Shown: positions 58,299 through 64,000 of the stretch, piece after piece | Layout of the letters: each line of letters starts with the position of its first letter | Numbering within the stretch: the first letter of the stretch is position 1 | DNA from: Priapulus caudatus | Lineage: Eukaryota; Priapulida; Priapulimorpha; Priapulimorphida; Priapulidae | Length of the DNA: 64,000 bases | Reading direction: 5' to 3' | Assembly (NCBI RefSeq): GCF_000485595.1 | Contig: NW_014577152.1 | Span: 467,332-531,331 of the forward strand | The notes under the pieces: generated by a model | Seen by the model: only the letters and a program-made list of their open reading frames with translations | The model's database searches: none | What the model was told of the DNA's origin: nothing | Program-made: the position numbers and the translations under genes

Positions 58299-59029
58299 CT
58301 GCAGTAATAAAACAACAAAAACTGTAATTCATCATTCCCTGGCGAAATCAGAGCAACTCATTACGTATTATGTTGCCGTATCACCAGCCAGCGCTGTTTA
58401 TTCCTTTTCGGCAATGTTTTGGACTGCGTCAGCACACATTCGTATGAAACCTATTATCCTATCGGCTGAATGATTATTTTAGTTTCGATTTAGTTATATA
58501 AATAACATTAACAGTGTAAAAATAGTTTGACTGAATGTACTTGCGTTGTTTTTCATTTCTCACTATCCATAGTAAGTGATTCATTTCGTGTAAAGTTACG
58601 TTTTAGGTTAAACTTAGAGCATAAAGTCCCAAATCATTAACTTTCTCGGGGCCGAAAACCATGTGGATGGCATTAAACAGGTCTGAGAAAAGTGGTGACT
58701 AAATTATTAACCAAATATGTACATTATGCCTCTCATGTACATTTCAAATATACAGCCCTGGTTTGCGCAAACTACTTTTCCATCTCGGTAAATAAACAAG
58801 AAAACTATGCAGAGCGCAGGATCTGCGTAGCGGGAAAACACAAAGATGTCTTTCAGCGCCAGAATGCAACGGTCTAACAAAAATTCACTTGAAAAATTAC
58901 CACGGTGCGGTCTTTCACGCCCGAAGCTGCTCAGTAGCCACTTGTTAGCGAAATGCAAGAGATTCTTTGTCGAGGAAAAAATTCAACAGTATCATTGCCC
59001 GTGGGAGTCACAGTTACGATGGCAACAGT

Positions 59030-59240
59030 AAGACCACTGACCCCTCAGCATACACGCAGCTGTGCTATGAGCAAGCAGACCACTGACTCCTTAGCGATAC
59101 CCACAGCTGGAGCATCGACATTTAAGACCACTGACCCCCTGAGAATACCCATAGTAAGGAGAATTAACAGTAAGGCAACTGACTCCTTCACGATACCTGC
59201 AGCTGTGTGTAGTAACAACCCTATTACCATTCTCTCCTGC
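59030..59240. repeat. ~53-bp degenerate tandem repeat
   Basis: Four diverged units built around ACCACTGACYCC and ATACCCACAGCTG. Confidence 0.7.
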
Positions 59241-60275
59241 TGTTTTAGTAATCTAAGACAACCGCTTGCAATGTAAGTGACCTCGGTCAACTGTCTCGTC
59301 TCACGCCAGTTACGATGCACAAGGTGGCTGGTATATTTCTTAAACACAGAGGGCTGCTTACTCCAGTGTTTCCTCAAAGAACGTGGAGCAAACGCGTCGA
59401 TCTCTAAGCAACGAGACAGTATCTCTATCGTTTGCTACATTTAACGATAGGCGCCGCTTAGATTACAGTTGCTTTGTGTCTGTAGGGGAAGGGGGGGTTT
59501 CCACGCAGGAAACGCCTGCTAGTTCATGAAATTGTGCTCGGTAATGGTATGCGTGTGCACGCACGAGATCGCATAAAGGACGGATAAATAAAGCACATAG
59601 GAGTCCATAACAGAGGCAGCTGCGCGTATGTGTGACTCACATCGTTTGCAGTGCCTCTAATAATTCTTAATTCTAACGTTCAAAAATTAATTTATACATC
59701 CATTTTAAGTTTTCGCTGCGCGCTTTGCGCGCGAACAGATTATCTCAGTTTGCATTCAACGGTTGTAGCTTTCCGAGTGCCAAGGCTAAAGGAAAATCGT
59801 GTCAGTATCAAAATGTTAGCTTTAAGTATAAACTATTGCTTGCAATAGCAACTTTAATACACAGGAGTCACAGGAGTGGTAAGTCCGCAGTTGTGAGTTG
59901 TGACTGCACTCTTCAATCGCCAGCGCATAAAAACACAAAACAATACTTTTTCAACAGTCAATTTCATCTGGGGAATAAACGCATGAGGTGGAGGCGCCCC
60001 CCTCCCCATCCAAAAGGTGGGGGCAAAACGCATTCTCTCCCCCCCAAAAAAAGAAAGAAAGGAAGGAAGAAGAGGCGGAAAAAAATCATAAATAGGAGAA
60101 GAAAAATAAACAAGTGCCGCAGAGCGAAAGGGCTCATCTGGTGTCTGGTGTTCTGCTGATAAATACATTTGTGCATAGCAAGACGTCCTATACATACATT
60201 CATTTCTAACCCCAAAAAAACAACACTAGTCTAATAAAATTCCGATAGATGGCGGGCCGCTATTAAAGGCATCGT

Positions 60276-60348
60276 TGCATCCATAGAAATAGATAGATAG
60301 ATAGATAATAAATAGATCCAAAGTTATCTATCTATTTCTATGGTTGCA
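60276..60348. repeat. TAGA-based hairpin
   Basis: CCATAGAAATAGATAGATA and its inverse flank a short AAATAGATCCAAAG-type loop; the stem also includes TGCA-ending flanks. Confidence 0.75.
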
Positions 60349-61138
60349 TCGGTCAGCCAAAGCATTGCAGCAATGGCAGCTGTCAGTGTGACGACGGATT
60401 GCAAAAAGCAGGAGCGAATAATTACCATAATATTATTACTATACATAACGTGCGTTTTATGGTGTCAGGTAATAAGGTAGCCTACATTAAACCCCTTGCG
60501 AAGCACATCTGGCTCGTTAAAAAATAGCTCAATGATTGATACAACCAGAGCAGCTCGTGCAAGATTACAATTTACAGCAATGTGATAGAAAATATCTATA
60601 AACTAATTTCAGTACAAGGTAGGCCAGTGATTAGTGGACCGAATAAGCTCAAGAACGTACACACTTGCGTCTATATTGGTGCCAAAATTTGATGAGAAAA
60701 TTCAGTCTGGGAAATCCGCAGCCTCGCTCCTGGGTAATTATTTGAGTGCTAGTGACTGTATTCCAACTATTCATAATGTACACTACAGAATCTCATATAT
60801 AAGTCATCTCATTATCTCCTAAGTAAGCGTTGTTCAAGTAAGAGTTATGTGTGGAATTTCACTGTAAAATGGGAGCTTTCCACAACCACAGGTACTCGCC
60901 AACGCAGTTGAGAAACAAATCGATGTTTAACCCTCCTCTTGCGGGTCAAAAGGTTATCAGACACTTACTCTTCGCATGTCAGCAGAAAGTACATTTCATG
61001 GTCCTTTCAATAAAGCCATAAAAATGCTAGGTCCCCGCTGAAACAAAAAAGTTTTTCAATCGCTCCGTCAGACCATGTCCTCAGAAAATGTATAAAATCT
61101 GCCCTGTGCCCCATTGACCTTTGACCTGTGACCTCCAA

Positions 61139-62290
61139 CGAGAACGCATTCTTAGCAGACGAGACGTACGCAAAATGGCGCGCGCGCGCTCTTGGAGAGT
61201 TTTGTGTTCCATGCAGCACCGTCGTACGGCTACTTGTGAATGCCACGCGAGAGTATTGACAACGTCGGTCGACGTCCGCCATGCAAACAGTTGCCACGCG
61301 TGTACGTTCGCTGTCCCCTTAATCTGTCCACGGCCACTGTGAGGGGGGATATACAGCCTCCCTATAATCCGACTGCTATGAGGAACTGGCAATGAATGCC
61401 CAGCGTATGTCTACGGGACAATCGTGACTTTGATTCTTGGCCTTTCGATGTGTAGCGGAGTATCCGTTGTTTCCGACTGCGGGCCCTTTTCGCCTGTTCG
61501 GACAATCGGGGGTCTGTTGTTGGTCAGTCCTTCTGCATAAAGGGCCGCTGGACGTCAGAGTTTTATTATTACGCTTGCTCTGCGCAGCCGCAACTAGAAG
61601 GTCTATAGTAGCTGTCGCGTTTAATGAAAATATACACGATTTTCCGTATTCGGTTTCGTATTCGGGTTTACGAAGTTGAAACCTGTATTTAAATGCCAAA
61701 GTCACGGCAGATGACTCCGTAAAGGCAGTTCAACAGAAGTGTATGATTGTACAATTTGCAATGTCTACTGTGTTATCACAAGGTTGGGAGAACACACAGC
61801 GGGCCCAACTTAGCGTAACGCAAGTACTAATTATTTTTTTTTGCTAGATACGTTTGGAAATAGTTAGAAGGGCTCTTCAGTGAAGAATAAAGGTCTTGCA
61901 ATGCATATAACGAATGAATAGCAGCTCGTCTTTCACTCAGTATATATACAGTTTCAAAAGCATACGCTAATCATCAGGGATCTTGAAACTATCAATTGAC
62001 GAGCACCGGGCAGATCTAGCGAGGTGAATGACACATACATGAGGTAGCCATGAATAAGAAGCATAGGAAACTGAGTTGAGAAGAGGAATGGACACGGTGG
62101 GGCGATGAAAAAAGATGGGGCAATAGCAATTGGAGGGTTGAAAGCGAGAAAATATAGGGGAGAAACGATATGCTACAGAACGTAGAGAAGAGGAGAGAAT
62201 AGCAGCGCATGAAAAAGAGAGACAGAAAGAGAGAGAGAGAGAGAAAGAAAGGCAGAGAAAGAGAGAGAGAGAGAGAAAAAAAAGAGAGGA

Positions 62291-62326
<36 letters not shown>

Positions 62327-63640
62327 GGGGGAGGGAGAGATGTAGAACGGACATCTCAACGGTGCTTTGGTTACAGTAATTCAGCACTCGGTTCGGGGGT
62401 TCTCGCTTAGTGAGTGAAACCAGCGAGCTATATATATGCTTACAAGTATACATTACCCTAACAATAATACGTCATTTCTTCCGTTACACTTCCAACCATG
62501 GTGATCGCTATATACATAAAGTCATATCCCTTACTTGTAATTACATAAATGTGATCTTTAAATTAGCCACCGGAATGATAAATGATATCTTTAGTCGGTG
62601 CTAATATGCTATTTTAACTAACAGCATTTCAAAGGAATGAGTTGACAAAAGAATAAACATTGCTGTAATCCTGGAATAGCTGGTGCGGTAAAACCCAGCG
62701 ACGGAAAATCATATGGCTGCTGGCATGGCAGCGATTTAAGTAGATGATTACTTCTAATGCCGGATAATTATGATAATTTAATACGCCTATATTTATACGC
62801 TCAGACGCTAGACAGTAATTATGTGATTAGTTATTTCTGCCTTACGCGCAGTTTTAGCAGGCGTATCCTGGTTCACCACCCGACGATTACTCAGTGATGA
62901 CCACCCAGATACGTCATTACACAAAAGAAATGCTGCGACAGTAACATTGCACGCACACACACATGCACGCATACACATACGTGCATGCACGCATACATAT
63001 AATCCATCATTTCCGCGCGAGCTCTTTTTCTCTATATCTCTCTCTCGTTCACCCTTTCGTTCCTTCTTGAGTTCCTTCGGTCTCTCTTTATCTTTCTGCC
63101 TCGCTTTCTCTCTCCCCTTCTCTCCGTCTCTCTCTCTTTCTCTCTCTTTCTCGCTCGCTACCTCTCTCTGTCTCTGTCTCCCTCGCGCGCTCTCTCGTAT
63201 CAATTTTTAATTAGATTTTTTTTCATCAACTGCTTTTCTCGGCTACGGATCAAGATGGTACTTTTACCGGTGCTAGCGAGAGCAATTAGCGTCATCGACT
63301 AATTATCACATCAGCGCCACGGGATCGCATAACCGTCGATGCGTAGACAAGATGATCATGTTCATTTACGGAGGAACGGAGGGAACAATAGGTAAAGGTC
63401 GGCGGCATCACGGTGCAATGCGTGTCTCGGTGGTTTTTACTAGCGTGACATTTTTAAGTTACTTTCAGTCGGATCGTCATTGTCGGATAATTTTCTGACG
63501 AGCAAATGCAGCTGCCAATGCCCGCAGCGCTTCTTACACTCTAGCACTTCATGCTGTTCTCGCCCTCTCTCTGTCTTTTTTTCTCTCTCTCTGTCTCTCT
63601 GTCTGTCTGTCTCTATCTATCTATGTATCTATGTATGTAT
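61139..63640. repeat. Duplication 2, copy b
   Basis: Direct copy of 51944-55400 without the 782-bp element. The first 1.2 kb is nearly identical; from about 62540 on it accumulates many small deletions. Confidence 0.9.
62215..62339. repeat. (GA)n microsatellite
   Basis: Counterpart of 53036-53177. Confidence 0.95.
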
Positions 63641-63656
63641 CTATCTATCTATCTCT

Positions 63657-63739
<83 letters not shown>

Positions 63740-63758
63740 TAGATAGATAGATAGATAG

Positions 63759-63798
<40 letters not shown>

Positions 63799-63827
63799 TT
63801 ATTTATCTTTCTCTCTATCTATCTATA

Positions 63828-63882
<55 letters not shown>

Positions 63883-63911
63883 TTAATTATCTTTCTCTCT
63901 ATCTATCTATA

Positions 63912-64000
<89 letters not shown>
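63610..64000. repeat. (CTAT)n / (ATAG)n / (CTAT)n array at the window edge
   Basis: CTAT units switch to ATAG at about 63656 and back to CTAT at about 63760, forming a large self-complementary structure. The array runs off the right end. Confidence 0.97.

Larger units (their letters stand above)
58299..61138 (-). other. Intron or upstream region of the espin-like gene
   Basis: No supported exon. It contains a ~53-bp tandem repeat (59030-59240) and a TAGA hairpin (60276-60348). Confidence 0.5.

Noticed and set aside
59725-60159. Lys/Arg-rich plus-strand frame ending in a basic tail
   Set aside because: The basic part is an A/G-rich low-complexity run; there is no domain or exon border.
58299-64000. 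Search for espin ankyrin-repeat exons upstream of 58298
   Set aside because: No G-x-T-P-L-H-type codon pattern was found on the minus strand, so the ankyrin part must lie outside the window or be absent.
1-64000. tRNA, rRNA, integrated virus or bacterial transfer
   Set aside because: I found no cloverleaf with A and B boxes, no rRNA-like conserved block, and no intact viral or bacterial-type gene.

Overview
This window looks like nuclear DNA from an animal, most likely a protostome invertebrate; the species cannot be fixed from the sequence. The evidence is three spliced genes with GT-AG introns that match animal families, long introns, many microsatellites and minisatellites, DNA-transposon relics and a decayed LINE tail. 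Nothing looks bacterial, viral or organellar. There is an assembly gap of 10 N at 31421-31430.

Genes. (1) Plus strand, up to 5349: the C-terminal half of the TFIIF beta subunit (RAP30, GTF2F2), running in from beyond the left edge. (2) Plus strand, 7648-19502: a complete three-exon profilin of 126 residues with a first intron of about 10.6 kb. (3) Minus strand, 25516-58298 and continuing beyond the region where I can see exons: the 3' part of a large espin/forked-type actin-bundling protein. All its exon junctions agree in phase. It ends in a WH2 actin-binding motif followed by three W-K motifs (P-x-W-K/R type), the espin C-terminal signature. Large low-complexity exons, including a very long polyglutamine exon, lie in front. 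Profilin and the espin-like gene converge on a 5-kb intergenic stretch. Both act on actin, but the sequence gives no evidence that they are functionally coupled.

Repeats and assembly. From 29271 to about 48360 the window carries redundant blocks. Block A (29271-31420 plus 35881-36960) is repeated at 43645-47110. Block B' (31431-35880) is an error-rich copy of 37028-41426. Their joins fall at the N gap, in a 32-bp minisatellite or in CAG/CTG tracts, and some copies have the dense single-base indels typical of unpolished long reads. This is probably an assembly artefact that splits the polyglutamine exon of the espin-like gene. A second duplication pairs 51944-55400 with 61139-63640. A 782-bp element with long terminal inverted repeats is inserted in one of those copies, and the other keeps the empty site. 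Other mobile relics are a 360-bp MITE-like family with 6-bp target duplications, a TTAA-flanked element, a nested-TIR element, a small hairpin family and a LINE 3' fragment.

I found no clear new biological system. The best leads are the unusually elaborated espin-like protein with a repeated short I/L-K/R-P motif, the transposon insertion with its empty site, and the repeat-driven rearrangement or misassembly around the polyglutamine exon.
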